Counted from the stretch's first letter, positions 7,766-16,080 are shown. The stretch is 24,728 nucleotides of DNA from an uncultured Fretibacterium sp. (GCA_937900285.1 CALCEM010000079.1:1-24728); one strand, 5' to 3'. Translations and numbers: made by a program. Notes: generated by a model not told the origin, from the letters alone.

Positions 7766-9955
7766 ATAAAACGCGCATTAATTTTAATATTATTTATAAA
7801 TTTTTTATCTGCTCCAGCCTTTTCGCTCGTAGCAAGACACAGAAATAATTACGACATAATAATCGCAGGTGCAGGAACTGGAGGAATTTCAGCAGCTATT
7901 CAAGCCACAAGAATGGGCGCAAATGTTTTAGTAATTGAAAATTCTAACTGGGTCGGAGGTCAAGCTACTGCCGCCGGTGTAAGTTCTATGGACGACATGA
8001 GCAGATTAAGATCAGGGATATATCTGGAATTTATAAACAGGCTTAAAAATTATTACGACATGCATAATAAATCAATGGCTACATGTTATTGGAGCAATAA
8101 AAGCACTGCGTTTGAACCAAAAATCGGCCAAGAAGTTTTATTAACGATGATCGCTGATGCTAGACGTTACGGAACGCTGGATATATTTTATAACTCCGAA
8201 ATAATTAACGTGCATAAAACAGGAAAAAAAATCACGGGTGTCACAATAAATAAAAATAATAATTCCCGCAAAATCGACTGCAAAATTTTAATTGACGCTA
8301 CAGAATACGGAGATATTATTCCGCTTGCTAAAGCTAAATACCGCGCAGGAAATTCAATTTCACCGTACATAAATCAAAACGCAATGATACAAGATATAAC
8401 TTGGGTCGCAGTAATAAAAAAATATCACGGAGGAATACCGGATCATTTAAGGCCAAAAAATCCTATGCCAGGTTATGAAGACGATAAAAAAATTTTTGCC
8501 GGATATATTTCAGCGGACGGAGCTAATTTTAAAAATATTTATCCCGTTCAACTCCCTTTAAATTTTATTTCTCATAATGCTTACAGAGGGATGCCTGATT
8601 CTTCAATAAGCTGGAATTATGACGCGAGCCGGGCGAATTGGAAAAATATTACTAAAACTCAATTAAATTGGGCGAATGATTATCCCGGTATTTCGGGCTG
8701 GATAAATGGCCGTAAAGGTTTGCCGGTGAATTATCTAGAAAATAAAAAAATTCGTTCCGACATCGAAAAAGCTGCGTTAATAAAAACTTTAAATTTAATT
8801 TATTACATTCAAAACGAGTTACACGAAGAATGGAGCGTCCCAGATAACGAATATAATAATAAAATTCTGCCCGAAGTCGCTAAAAATTTCCCGCGAGAAT
8901 GGCAGGAAATAGTTTTACGTATGCCCCCGATTCCTTATGTACGTGAAAGCAAAAGAATTATAGCTGAACACACTTTAACATCTCACGAACTCCTTTTAAA
9001 TTCTTTAAGTTACCGCGATGGGAAAACCAGTCACGAATTTTCAAATTCAATTGCTATCGGCGGTTATATTTTAGATTTACACGGCGCTAATACGGATTCC
9101 GATCTCGAAAATGATTTAAATGAGCGTTCGGCTTTACTGGACATAAACAGACCGAGAGGACAATTTCAAATACCAATGGATATTTTAATCCCTGAAGATG
9201 TTGACGGGTTTATAGCTGCAGAAAAAAATTTATCGATGTCAAGATTAACAGCAGGTGCGATGAGATTACAGCCGATTACTATGATGACCGGGCAGGCTGC
9301 TGGAGCTTTGGCGGCGATGTGCGTAAAAAATAATTTGCGTCCCAACCAAATGCCGGCATTACCCGTACAATGGGAGTTATTAAAATCCGGTGTAATTTTG
9401 TCGTTATGTAATTATTCTGATGTCCCGCCGGAAAATAAAATTAATGCTGCTGTTCAAATTTCAAATTTATACGGGCTGGCCGAGCCTGAAGAATATCCGC
9501 ATGAATTGCCGGAAGAAATAAATTTTGATAATGCTGTACTCGCAATGGCAACAATAAAAATAAACAGTAAAGGAATTTTCGGAGCTGATAAATTAATGAC
9601 TAGAGCTGAAGCTGAAAAATTATTACAGACTTCACGGCGGGTTTTTCGTGTTATAAATACCGGTTCTTATTTTGAGAATGATCCTGATAAAATTATCTCG
9701 CGCGGAGATTTTGCAAAAGCTGTTTACGAAGCATTTCCGTTACTGAGCAGAGCAAAAATAAAAACGAACGCTGAAAATTATTTTATTCTGACGAAAAATA
9801 AAAATTCTGATTACGTCGAAAAATTATCGAAATTGGGAATACTTGAAATTTATAAAACTGAATCGGAGAAAAATTTTCATTTTGGCAGACCTGTTAAAAA
9901 AGGTGAAGCGGTTGACATTATTGTACGTGCTGCAGTTGTTTCGGCCGGCGTGTAG
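7766..9955 (+). CDS. Exported FAD-dependent oxidoreductase with SLH-like C-terminus
   Basis: Read from the ATA at 7766 the product is 729 residues: a signal peptide (KRALILILFINFLSAPAFS), then DIIIAGAGTGGISAAIQAT, a complete FAD-binding Rossmann motif, and VIENSNWVGGQATAAGV. This matches the FAD_oxidored (PF12831-like) family, whose extracytoplasmic members are mostly uncharacterised. GAMRLQPITMMTGQAAGALA near residue 500 is the second FAD-contact region. The last 170 residues resemble worn S-layer-homology repeats (MTRAEAEKLL, ISRGDFAKAVYEAF, VKKGEAVDIIVRA), suggesting cell-wall attachment. The first canonical start, ATG at 7913, falls after the Gly motif and would destroy the fold. So the gene either uses a near-cognate start or has lost it. 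It faces ribD across about 160 bases and converges on the C1-like gene. The substrate is unknown. Confidence 0.8.
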   Translation: MKRALILILFINFLSAPAFSLVARHRNNYDIIIAGAGTGGISAAIQATRMGANVLVIENSNWVGGQATAAGVSSMDDMSRLRSGIYLEFINRLKNYYDMHNKSMATCYWSNKSTAFEPKIGQEVLLTMIADARRYGTLDIFYNSEIINVHKTGKKITGVTINKNNNSRKIDCKILIDATEYGDIIPLAKAKYRAGNSISPYINQNAMIQDITWVAVIKKYHGGIPDHLRPKNPMPGYEDDKKIFAGYISADGANFKNIYPVQLPLNFISHNAYRGMPDSSISWNYDASRANWKNITKTQLNWANDYPGISGWINGRKGLPVNYLENKKIRSDIEKAALIKTLNLIYYIQNELHEEWSVPDNEYNNKILPEVAKNFPREWQEIVLRMPPIPYVRESKRIIAEHTLTSHELLLNSLSYRDGKTSHEFSNSIAIGGYILDLHGANTDSDLENDLNERSALLDINRPRGQFQIPMDILIPEDVDGFIAAEKNLSMSRLTAGAMRLQPITMMTGQAAGALAAMCVKNNLRPNQMPALPVQWELLKSGVILSLCNYSDVPPENKINAAVQISNLYGLAEPEEYPHELPEEINFDNAVLAMATIKINSKGIFGADKLMTRAEAEKLLQTSRRVFRVINTGSYFENDPDKIISRGDFAKAVYEAFPLLSRAKIKTNAENYFILTKNKNSDYVEKLSKLGILEIYKTESEKNFHFGRPVKKGEAVDIIVRAAVVSAGV

Positions 9956-9979
9956 ATAAACAAAATAAAAAATAAAAAA

Positions 9980-10002
9980 CCTCCCGGTAAAATTTTGGGA
10001 GG
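9980..10002. terminator. Bidirectional rho-independent terminator
   Basis: CCTCCC (9980-9985) pairs with GGGAGG (9997-10002) around an 11-base loop. A T-rich run follows on the plus strand and an A-rich run precedes it, so the hairpin can stop both converging genes, the flavoenzyme (+) and the C1-like protein (-). Confidence 0.85.
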
Positions 10003-10033
10003 CAAATTTTTTAAATTTTTTTAAATTATTAAT

Positions 10034-12475
10034 TTACCGCTTTAAACTTATCAGCATAAAAATTATTAACGCAGAAATAAAAATTACAAGTCCAAAACCT
10101 AAATTACAAGAATTATAATCACCAGCTCTCCATATTGATCCGCCGGAACCATTTGAACTATTAACCAAATCGGGATCGCTCGCTGAGAGTGCAATCATGC
10201 CGATGGCGTTTAAATAATTTTCTTCCTTAATATCCGGGCTGTAGACAATATGAAAATAATAACTTTCCGGGATTTTTCCGAGACTGTTATTTACATATTT
10301 CAAATTATTTACTTGTATCAAAATATCTCCGCTTTGTCTCGCTGTTTCTCTGAATGGTCCAAACACAGGGTATTCAATTCCGTTGAGCTTCCAAAATTTA
10401 TCCGGCTTATATCCAGTTTCATAAATCGGATTTAATTTCCATTCTTCGTAACTCGAAATACCTTTTTGCGGATGTAAATCATATGTCCCGTAATCATCGT
10501 AAAATTCATAATATTTTGAAGTCGTCTGCGAAGTATTTAAATAATTTACCAAATGAAAATTTACTACAACATCCGGACTTATTCCGGGTAAAGTTAAAAT
10601 TAAACTTTCTACAGGATATTCATTTACTGAATTATTTTGGTATAACGTGTGAATTTCAGGATAATTTTCAACGTTGAGATCATTTATTTTTATTTCGTCA
10701 TTTAAATTTGAATCTTCATCAGTCTTTGCGATCGTGTAAACTTTTATGCATGCGTTCATCGGTGTTGAATAAAAAATTTCTTCGTCAAATTCATCAACTT
10801 CAGTTATTTTTGTGCCGTCAAGCCACGCAGCTCCCTCCGCTGAAAAATAACTCTCTCCATCATGAACTACAGCAAAATCAGAATAACCGGCTACACGAGT
10901 CTCAACGGCTAAAGGGTAATCAAATGAAGGCGTATAAAATTTCATAAGAACTGAAAAATAATGAGACTGCTCAATATTTATATTATTTTCGAGTTTTATC
11001 GTATGATAGCCGGCATATTCCTGCACTCCCTCTCCTGAAGTTAATAAATTTCCGAGTCGTGGCGTTCTGGGTTTATCCGTTCCCAAATCATAAATATAAA
11101 ATTCATATTCGCAATTATTAGCGGTCGTGTAAAATGAAATTGATTCAAGTTTCTCCGCGTCACTTAAAATTTTAAATACATTCGCAGCCCAAGCAGTTTC
11201 GGAATTATATCCGTATGAATTACACCAGCCTAAAAGATCATGCGCATAAACTTTTAAATTATTCGGAATGCTCTCAGTTATATAAGCGAGTCCCCATTGT
11301 ATAAACTGTTCATATGACATCCAAAAATATCCGTTATCGAGTGTATATTTTTCATATTCTTCACCGTCATCATCGTAAAGTGTAGCGCTTAAATTTTTCC
11401 AGTTAGATTTTATGAGCCAAGCTCCGTCAGAATTTGGGCGTTGAGATTCTACAAAATTATTGCGTGAGTAATTATCATCCCAGCCTGCTATAACAACCGT
11501 ATTATTTGCCAGAGATTCATCGGCTTCGGCATCATTGCTGTCTACAACTCCGTAATAAAATGCGTGAGTGTCAAAATTTAAACTTTCTTCATTCGCTCCG
11601 TTAGAGTGATATGCGATCTGAACAGCTCCATAATTCATAATTAAATTTTTAACGATGTCATAATTTTTTATGTCAGTTGAATATATTTCAATTTCATACG
11701 GATCTAAAAACGATTGGCCTGGCTCGTAAATTGGATTTGCAAAAATTGCTTGAGTCAATCTTATTTTAGGCGTTCCAAAATCTTGAGGCTGTGCACTTTG
11801 TGACGGAATATAACCAGCTTTTTCCATTGATTCATAAGACGGTATATCACCTTTTGATTTCATGTACACGAAATTTTTTAAATCGACGCTTAAAGCTGAA
11901 AGTTTTTCATTTGAAATATAATTCATTTCGTTTTCATTTATTGGGCCGTCCAATCTTGATAAATATGCGATGCTCATTAATTCATTTCCGTTTTCAATTG
12001 CAGTATAATCCGGATTAAGCCTTTCGCCGTATGGAGTAAAAGTATATTCGCGGTCAGTAAAAAATAATCTCGAAAACCATAACATATGAAATTCTGATAA
12101 ATCTATATTGTTATTAATATTTTGCGTTAAATAATTTGATTCGAGCGCAGCAATTGATGCAAATGCCCAAGCAGTTTCAAATAATCCTTGATCGCGGGCT
12201 TCCGTAATTCTGTTTAAAGTTCGTAAATCATATTTAGCCGGAATATCTGAAGCAATTTTTATATTTGGCGGATTTTGAGACAAGTGCGATAAATTTACGG
12301 GAGAATTAAAATAATTATTATTGCTGTTATTATTGTTGTAAAACTCTGAAACCGAAAAATTATTTTTATTCACAAAACTTTTTGACATCGGAGCAAATCC
12401 AGCAAAAGCGCGGGAATTTAAATTAAATAATATTACAAATAAAAATAAAAATATCGCGATAAAAAATTTTTTCAT
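10034..12475 (-). CDS. Secreted papain-fold (C1A) pseudopeptidase with Synergist-CTERM-like anchor
   Basis: The 813-residue protein has a signal peptide (1-26), an Asn-rich linker (47-56) and a C1 domain (about 78-395) clearly related to papain: KYDLRTLNRITEARDQG, then AWAFASIAALESNYL, GWDDNYS and NGYFWMSYE. The oxyanion Gln96 is kept. The catalytic Cys is Ala102 (codon GCT, 12170-12172). The expected N-H-A-V His is Asn325 (NNTVVIAGWDD). The Asn of the usual KNSWG motif is Ser357 (IKSNWK). All three catalytic positions are therefore changed, while the frame stays open. A probable beta-rich lectin-like region follows. The C-terminus has a Gly/Ser stretch, Cys790, a hydrophobic span and Leu-Lys-Arg, matching Synergist-CTERM signals. 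I infer a surface binding or scaffold protein. GGAGG lies 15 bases before the ATG. Confidence 0.8.
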   Translation of the reverse strand: MKKFFIAIFLFLFVILFNLNSRAFAGFAPMSKSFVNKNNFSVSEFYNNNNSNNNYFNSPVNLSHLSQNPPNIKIASDIPAKYDLRTLNRITEARDQGLFETAWAFASIAALESNYLTQNINNNIDLSEFHMLWFSRLFFTDREYTFTPYGERLNPDYTAIENGNELMSIAYLSRLDGPINENEMNYISNEKLSALSVDLKNFVYMKSKGDIPSYESMEKAGYIPSQSAQPQDFGTPKIRLTQAIFANPIYEPGQSFLDPYEIEIYSTDIKNYDIVKNLIMNYGAVQIAYHSNGANEESLNFDTHAFYYGVVDSNDAEADESLANNTVVIAGWDDNYSRNNFVESQRPNSDGAWLIKSNWKNLSATLYDDDGEEYEKYTLDNGYFWMSYEQFIQWGLAYITESIPNNLKVYAHDLLGWCNSYGYNSETAWAANVFKILSDAEKLESISFYTTANNCEYEFYIYDLGTDKPRTPRLGNLLTSGEGVQEYAGYHTIKLENNINIEQSHYFSVLMKFYTPSFDYPLAVETRVAGYSDFAVVHDGESYFSAEGAAWLDGTKITEVDEFDEEIFYSTPMNACIKVYTIAKTDEDSNLNDEIKINDLNVENYPEIHTLYQNNSVNEYPVESLILTLPGISPDVVVNFHLVNYLNTSQTTSKYYEFYDDYGTYDLHPQKGISSYEEWKLNPIYETGYKPDKFWKLNGIEYPVFGPFRETARQSGDILIQVNNLKYVNNSLGKIPESYYFHIVYSPDIKEENYLNAIGMIALSASDPDLVNSSNGSGGSIWRAGDYNSCNLGFGLVIFISALIIFMLISLKR

Positions 12476-12511
12476 GTTTAAAATAAAATGCCTCCTTTTA
12501 TAAATTTTCGG

Positions 12512-12520
12512 ATTATATCA
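12512..12520 (-). promoter_or_regulatory. Extended -10 promoter element for the C1-like gene
   Basis: The minus strand reads TGATATAAT, a TG-N-TATAAT extended -10, about 37 bases before the ATG and upstream of the GGAGG. Extended -10 promoters can work without a good -35 box, and none is visible here. Confidence 0.45.
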
Positions 12521-12524
12521 AATA

Positions 12525-12559
12525 AAAAATAGCGACCTCGTTAAACTTCTTGAGATCGC
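12525..12559 (-). terminator. Rho-independent terminator after the symporter gene
   Basis: On the minus strand GCGATCTC pairs with GAGGTCGC (one mismatch) across a 12-base loop, followed by TATTTTTTATTT. It lies downstream of the sodium:solute symporter and just before the promoter of the C1-like gene. Confidence 0.65.
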
Positions 12560-12597
12560 CATAAAAATTTTTAATTGTTCCGTCTGTCACTTTATCA

Positions 12598-12643
12598 AGC
12601 GTGCATATATAAATTTAAATTTCCCGTTTCGTTCGTGTAAAAA
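12598..12643 (-). pseudogene. Remnant copy of the symporter 3' coding region (direct repeat)
   Basis: This stretch repeats 12767-12814, inside the symporter gene, with two substitutions and a 2-base gap. Read in the same sense it gives Phe-Tyr-Thr-Asn-Glu-Thr-Gly-Asn-Leu-Asn-Leu-Tyr like the gene. Both substitutions are silent (ACA/ACG Thr), and the 2-base loss shifts the frame. It looks like the tail of a vanished tandem paralogue or a partial duplication. Confidence 0.55.
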
Positions 12644-12663
12644 TAAATAAATGAATCACATCG

Positions 12664-14085
12664 CTAAATTAAAGACAACAGCATCACGAAAAATGAAAAA
12701 ATTATTCCGCAGGTCGTCGCGTTTAAATTTACGAATCCAAAATTTACAACATGCTTAACCGTGTCGAGCGTGCATATATATAAATTTAAATTTCCTGTTT
12801 CGTTTGTGTAAAAAGTTATAAATAATGTTAATGCCACTCCCAAAACCGCAGAAAGTATCGCGCCAAAATTTGAAGCCCTTTTCACAAATAACCCAAATAT
12901 TAAAGGCGCTGCAAGTGATACGCTCATCAACGAGTAAAAAATTGTTAAGGCTGAAATTATATTTTCAAGTTTCAACGCAAATAACACGCCTATTATTCCG
13001 CAGCTAAACGATATTACGCGAGAATATTTTAATAATTTTTCATCTGATATATTCGGGTTAAAAAATCTTTTGTAAATGTCGTTCGTCAAAGCTCCAGCCA
13101 ACATATATAAAACAGTGTCCGCCGTACTGACTTCAGCGGCAAATATTCCGGCTAATGCTAACAAAGCAACATAAAACGGCATCATATTTTTCATTGCGAT
13201 GGGTAAAGCTGTATCAGGATTTTTTAAATCAGGAAAATTTGCAAATGCGGCCATGCCAATTATTACGGGTATAACTGCAAAAATTAACTGAACTAAACCA
13301 TTTAACGCCGTTCCTATTTTTATGGAGCGTTCATCTTTTGCGGCGAAAACTTTACCGATTAAGCCGGGCGAAATAAAAAACGATGGAACTAACATTACAA
13401 TATATCCAATTATTGCGGTCGATCCCATTCCGAAAAAATCAAAATACGATTCATTATTTATGCTGCTCGAAATTCCAGACCATCCGCCAGAATATTTTAA
13501 AACAAACGGTAACGCTACAATAAACCCTAAAATAATAATTGCAACTTCAATAATATTTACGAATGCGCTCGACAATAATCCCCCAGCCGTAAAATATAAC
13601 GTCGTTACAACTGCTCCGCAAATTATTCCGTAAAATTTTGGAACGTCCGCAACTGCTTCCAGAATCCAAGCGATCCCCAATAATTGACCTGAAAATAATG
13701 CTAAAGTTCCGACCGCCATCATTAGCGATAATAACCCGGAAAATATTTTACTGTATCGAAAATCTAAATAATCGCTCAACGTAAATAAATTATGTTCTTG
13801 GGAAATTTTCCAGATCTTCGGGCCGATTATGTAAGCTAAAATTATCGAACCGATCCCCGCGCTCCCAATCCACCACCATGCAGATAAACCAAATTTATAA
13901 GCGAGTGCCGTCACTCCTACTGTTGAACCTGCTCCCAAATTTGCAGCGATTAAAGTCGTAAACAGTAAACCAGAATTTAATTTGCGGCCTGCTACAAAAA
14001 AATCAGAAGCAGTTTTAACACGCCGTCCGATAAATGCGCCAATGAAAATTAAAATTAATGCGTAAATTATTATAACTGCAAGCAT
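12664..14085 (-). CDS. Sodium:solute symporter (SSS family)
   Basis: The 473-residue product has about 12-13 hydrophobic segments, no signal peptide, and the SSS fingerprint. This includes an N-terminal helix, then FFVAGRKLNSGLLFTTLIAA with the LGAGSTVG stretch, the TAGGLLSSAFVNIIE segment, and AAEVSTADTVLYMLAGAL with the Ser-Thr pair of the sodium site. SSS proteins import sugars, amino acids, vitamins or carboxylates with sodium; the solute cannot be predicted here. GGAG lies 13 bases before the ATG. The gene stands alone between the tRNA terminator and its own terminator. Part of its 3' coding sequence recurs just downstream (12598-12643), so its C-terminus may have been rearranged. Confidence 0.9.
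   Translation of the reverse strand: MLAVIIIYALILIFIGAFIGRRVKTASDFFVAGRKLNSGLLFTTLIAANLGAGSTVGVTALAYKFGLSAWWWIGSAGIGSIILAYIIGPKIWKISQEHNLFTLSDYLDFRYSKIFSGLLSLMMAVGTLALFSGQLLGIAWILEAVADVPKFYGIICGAVVTTLYFTAGGLLSSAFVNIIEVAIIILGFIVALPFVLKYSGGWSGISSSINNESYFDFFGMGSTAIIGYIVMLVPSFFISPGLIGKVFAAKDERSIKIGTALNGLVQLIFAVIPVIIGMAAFANFPDLKNPDTALPIAMKNMMPFYVALLALAGIFAAEVSTADTVLYMLAGALTNDIYKRFFNPNISDEKLLKYSRVISFSCGIIGVLFALKLENIISALTIFYSLMSVSLAAPLIFGLFVKRASNFGAILSAVLGVALTLFITFYTNETGNLNLYICTLDTVKHVVNFGFVNLNATTCGIIFSFFVMLLSLI
12767..12814. repeat. Direct repeat, copy inside the symporter gene
   Basis: Forty-eight bases matching 12598-12643 in the same orientation, starting 169 bases apart, with two mismatches and one TA insertion. 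It encodes the FYTNETGNLNLYICTL stretch of the symporter. Confidence 0.8.
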
Positions 14086-14116
14086 AAATAAAAAATCACT
14101 CCGAATATAAATATAT

Positions 14117-14157
14117 AAAAAAATCCTGCTCGCATTAGAAATTTAACACAAGCAGGA
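14117..14157 (-). terminator. Rho-independent terminator of the tRNA-Gln gene
   Basis: On the minus strand TCCTGCTTG pairs with CGAGCAGGA (nine pairs, one G-U), followed at once by TTTTTTT. It lies about 28 bases after the encoded CCA. Confidence 0.85.
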
Positions 14158-14184
14158 ATAATTTTTTCCGTATTCTTAAAATTT

Positions 14185-14258
14185 TGGCTGGGGAACAGGG
14201 ATTCGAACCCCGATTACATGATCCAGAGTCACGCGTGCTGCCGTTGCACCATTCCCCA
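14185..14258 (-). tRNA. tRNA-Gln (anticodon CUG)
   Basis: The 74 bases fold as a cloverleaf: acceptor TGGGGAA with TTCCCCA, D stem GTGC/GCAC, anticodon stem CGTGA/TCATG (one G-U) with loop CTCTGGA, and T arm containing GTTCGAATC. Anticodon CTG is at 14224-14226 on the complement and reads CAG. The discriminator is G and the CCA end is encoded. It has its own promoter and terminator. Confidence 0.93.
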
Positions 14259-14295
14259 AAAATCTTTATAAATTATATAAATTCAACGGTTGAAA

Positions 14296-14323
14296 ATTTT
14301 ATCAGCATAATTTAAAAAGTCAA
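14296..14323 (-). promoter_or_regulatory. Promoter of tRNA-Gln
   Basis: The minus strand has TTGACT (14318-14323), a 16-base spacer ending in TG-A, and TAAAAT (14296-14301): a good -35 and an extended -10. Just downstream lies a 13-base dyad, TTCAAC-G-GTTGAA on the plus strand (14282-14294). The -35 abuts the stop codon of the TPR gene. Confidence 0.65.
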
Positions 14324-14324
14324 T

Positions 14325-14768
14325 TTAATTTAATTGCGCCTTTAACATCGCCGGTAAATATTTTTCGTTTAAAATCTTCTGTTTTAACTGGGCTTTACGA
14401 GTATTTTTATTGTCGTACATTTCAAATAATCTCAGCTCAAAATTTAAACGCCATTCAGAATCCGGATAATTTTTTAAAAATGTTTCGAGTATGTTAATAG
14501 CATCGTTTAATTTTTCTTCGTCGAAAGCATTTAAATATAAGTCCGCTAAATTCCAGTAAGCTAACTGCGCGCCGTCAGTATTTGGATATTTGCTTATTAT
14601 CTGTTTTAAAATATTTTCGCGTTCAAAAGGGTCTCCGGAACTTCCAAGCCGATTAAATTCGACACGTAAAATTTGAGCTTCCTGCTCCGGGTTTAAGACT
14701 TGTGCCGGACAAATCGAACATGAAAATATAATAATTAAACTGCAAATTAAAATTTTAAATTTAAGCAT
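14325..14768 (-). CDS. Small exported tetratricopeptide-like protein
   Basis: I place the start at the ATG at 14768 (147 residues) rather than further upstream, because GGGAGG precedes it closely (four bases) and the product then begins with a signal peptide (LKFKILICSLIIIFSC). A Cys at the end of that segment could be a lipoprotein site, but the lipobox is imperfect. The rest is helical, with TPR-like spacing: KYPNTDGAQLAYWNLADLYL, then NILETFLKNYPDSEW, as in periplasmic BamD/CpoB-type repeats. The start overlaps the end of ugd by eight bases, so the two are coupled. The function is unknown; a role in envelope assembly next to a sugar-nucleotide enzyme would fit but is a guess. Confidence 0.65.
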   Translation of the reverse strand: MLKFKILICSLIIIFSCSICPAQVLNPEQEAQILRVEFNRLGSSGDPFERENILKQIISKYPNTDGAQLAYWNLADLYLNAFDEEKLNDAINILETFLKNYPDSEWRLNFELRLFEMYDNKNTRKAQLKQKILNEKYLPAMLKAQLN

Positions 14769-16080
14769 CTGGCCTCCCAAATGAAACATATTCAAAACCT
14801 TTGCGCTTCATGTCTTCAGGTGAATATAAATTTCTGCCGTCAATAATTAAATTACGTTTCATTAAATTTTTCATGCGCATAAAATCGGGCTGTTTATAAA
14901 TATCCCATTCCGTAACTATTACAAGGGCATCAGCATTATTTACAGCGTCATATAAATCGTTTACGAAAATTAAACCTTTATGATCGCCCAAAACTTTTTT
15001 AGTTTCATTGATTGCTCTGGGGTCGCTGGCCTGAACTTTTGCTCCTGCGTTCAATAATGATTTAATTAAAATTTGTGCTGGAGCTTCGCGGGTGTCTGAA
15101 GTTTTTGGTTTAAAAGCGAGTCCCCAAATTGCAATAATTTTATTTTCGAGGCTGTCAAATTTTGCGTTTACTTTTGCGAACAATAATTTTTTAGCGTCTT
15201 CGTTCACTTCATCAACGGCCGTTAAAATTCTCGTTTCGTAACCTGCAGCCCTCGCGAAATCTCTTAAAGCTCTCACATCTTTAGGGAAGCATGAACCGCC
15301 ATAACCGCAGCCGGCATTTAAAAATTTTTTACCTATTCTTTGATCCATTCCTATACCTTTGCGGACGCTTTCGACATCTGCGCCGACGTGATCGCAAATT
15401 CCTGCAATTTCGTTCATGAAAGAAATACGAGTCGCGAGCATTGCATTAGCTGCATATTTGGCCATTTCAGCGGAAGGGATATTCATAAATAATAATTTTG
15501 ATGAGTCCAAAAATGAATAAATATTATTGAAAATTTCGTGAGCTTCCTGATCTCTTACGCCGATTATTACGCGGTCAGGTTCGAGGAAATCCGTTAACGA
15601 TGATCCTTCGCGTAAAAATTCCGGGTTTGAGGCCATAAAAATTTTTATATTTGCGTTACGTTTATTTAATTCTTCGTTGAGCCAATTTTCAACTTTTTTA
15701 TTTGTGCCGACTGGTACTGTAGATTTTACGACTACCAATAATTTATTTTGAACGCCTGAACCAATATCACGGGCAGCACTTTCGATATATTTTAAATTTG
15801 CGCTTCCGTCTGGATTTTGAGGAGTTCCGACGCAAATAAAACATGCTTCAGCGTCCTTTAATGCTTCGTGAGTAGATTCCGTGAAAAATAATCTGCCTTC
15901 GTTCATATTTCTTGACATCATTTCTGCGAGGCCGGGTTCATAAAATGGAACTACGCCGCTTTTTAAAATTTTTACGCGTTCTTTATCGACATCAACGCAT
16001 GTTACAATATTTCCGTATCTTGCCAGGCATGTACCTGTTACTAGTCCGACATATCCTGTACCGATTACAACAATTTTCAT
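14761..16080 (-). CDS. ugd: UDP-glucose 6-dehydrogenase
   Basis: It oxidises UDP-glucose to UDP-glucuronate with NAD, a precursor of acidic surface polysaccharides. From the ATG at 16080 the product is 439 residues: MKIVVIGTGYVGLVTGTCLA is the NAD-binding Rossmann start, then CVGTPQNPDGSAN, VVKSTVPVGT, NPEFLREGSS, and GCGYGGSCFPKD with the catalytic Cys at about 264, then WGLAFKPKTSDTREAP. The frame is open 13 codons further upstream, but that extension is not family-like. GAGGTG lies 14 bases before 16080, and a TATAAT (16108-16113 on the minus strand) could be its -10. It is divergent from the GT92-like gene and overlaps the TPR gene downstream. Confidence 0.95.
   Translation of the reverse strand: MKIVVIGTGYVGLVTGTCLARYGNIVTCVDVDKERVKILKSGVVPFYEPGLAEMMSRNMNEGRLFFTESTHEALKDAEACFICVGTPQNPDGSANLKYIESAARDIGSGVQNKLLVVVKSTVPVGTNKKVENWLNEELNKRNANIKIFMASNPEFLREGSSLTDFLEPDRVIIGVRDQEAHEIFNNIYSFLDSSKLLFMNIPSAEMAKYAANAMLATRISFMNEIAGICDHVGADVESVRKGIGMDQRIGKKFLNAGCGYGGSCFPKDVRALRDFARAAGYETRILTAVDEVNEDAKKLLFAKVNAKFDSLENKIIAIWGLAFKPKTSDTREAPAQILIKSLLNAGAKVQASDPRAINETKKVLGDHKGLIFVNDLYDAVNNADALVIVTEWDIYKQPDFMRMKNLMKRNLIIDGRNLYSPEDMKRKGFEYVSFGRPDA

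Noticed and set aside
7913..7915. ATG as the start of the FAD-dependent oxidoreductase
   Set aside because: It lies after the Gly-rich FAD motif and signal peptide, so the protein would lack its cofactor-binding strand.
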